DNA of 64,000 nucleotides from an uncultured Candidatus Melainabacteria bacterium (lineage in GTDB: Bacteria > Cyanobacteriota > Vampirovibrionia > Gastranaerophilales > Gastranaerophilaceae). The position numbers were made by a program, and so were the translations under genes. How positions within the stretch are numbered: the first letter of the stretch is position 1; the number at the start of each line of letters is the position of its first letter. The notes beneath the pieces were generated by a model that saw nothing but the letters and a program-made list of their open reading frames with translations, was not told where the DNA came from and made no database searches. This document shows, one piece after another, positions 63,839 through 64,000 of this stretch. The DNA lies in the NCBI GenBank assembly GCA_934692625.1, contig CAKUUC010000009.1:18921-82920 (forward strand), read 5' to 3'.

Positions 63839-63862
63839 TGTCAGGCGGTGCCGTGACCTACG
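63839..63862. repeat. Intergenic repeat, module D, copy 3
   Basis: TGTCAGGCGGTGCCGTGACC followed by TACG, nearly identical to the 10640 copy. Confidence 0.65.
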
Positions 63863-64000
63863 TTTTATAATGTGCTAAGTGTACTTAACCTCTTGTCCGG
63901 ATTAAATTACACTGTTTATAATCTAGATGGGTCTAAAAATTTGATTCCTGTTAACAATTGGCCTACTCTTACTTTAAACAATGGAATGACAATAATATTT
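63857..64000 (+). pseudogene. Prepilin-like fragment lacking its N-terminus, partial
   Basis: From just inside the repeat to the window end an open frame reads PTFYNVLSVLNLLSGLNYTVYNLDGSKNLIPVNNWPTLTLNNGMTIIF. The NGMTIIF and repeated N-rich pattern resemble the C-terminal body of prepilin-like proteins such as the one at 50783. No methylation leader, ribosome-binding site or good start is visible and the repeat sits where the 5' part should be. Probably a truncated remnant; the rest lies outside. Confidence 0.35.

Overview
The window is AT-rich and gene-dense, with no rRNA genes, no CRISPR array and no recognisable transposase. The best fit is a non-photosynthetic relative of cyanobacteria (Melainabacteria/Vampirovibrionia, probably Gastranaerophilales), living anaerobically. 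Three things support this by inference: an LdpA-type iron-sulfur protein otherwise typical of cyanobacteria, a coaD gene followed by cyanobacterial-style coiled-coil (DivIVA/ATP-synthase-b-like) proteins, and an [FeFe]-hydrogenase maturase (HydG) in a MinCDE-containing bacterium. No 16S gene is present to confirm it.

Layout. 1-7.2 kb: partial PQ-loop protein, a beta-lactamase-fold serine hydrolase with LdpA and a phosphopantetheinyl transferase, then glmU, hydG, a NUDIX hydrolase and a HAD phosphatase. 7.2-11.3 kb: a large orphan protein with a proline-threonine linker, bracketed by palindromic intergenic repeats and a possible small RNA. 11.3-18.1 kb: coaD with two coiled-coil partners, the rpmG-tRNA(Trp)-secE-nusG-rplK-rplA transcription/translation block, tRNA(Thr) and pgk. 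18.2-24.8 kb: five consecutive orphan genes whose products start with a shared short motif ending in F-x-G, including a triple-AAA ankyrin protein. 24.7-29.7 kb: a radical SAM protein, the biotin genes bioF-bioG-bioC and a split chromate transporter. 29.8-35.8 kb: a 1977-residue F-x-G protein that appears to be a papain-like protease with a very long insertion. 36-40 kb: isolated rpsH-rplF-rplR, orphan genes and trmFO. 40.3-48.2 kb: another F-x-G membrane protein, small orphans, a UvrA paralog and spmA-spmB. 48.2-56.5 kb: fusA, an XRE regulator facing a prepilin gene, SDR, secG, NrtR-like regulator, a glucosaminidase and minCDE. 56.5-64 kb: small orphans, a glycine-zipper protein, a bifunctional-nuclease-family protein, tRNA(Ser), and a polysaccharide-type trio (membrane glycosyltransferase, GtrA, FAD oxidoreductase).

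The most unusual material lies between the housekeeping genes: (i) eight proteins sharing the N-terminal M-x-[IV]...N-F-x-G signature, (ii) the giant papain-like protein, (iii) a promoter-like box containing CTTTATA upstream of several small orphan genes, (iv) six genes whose -10 box ends exactly six bases before the ATG and which lack a ribosome-binding site, suggesting leaderless mRNAs, and (v) a modular family of intergenic palindromes with compensatory base changes. All family assignments are by eye from motifs; no database search was run.
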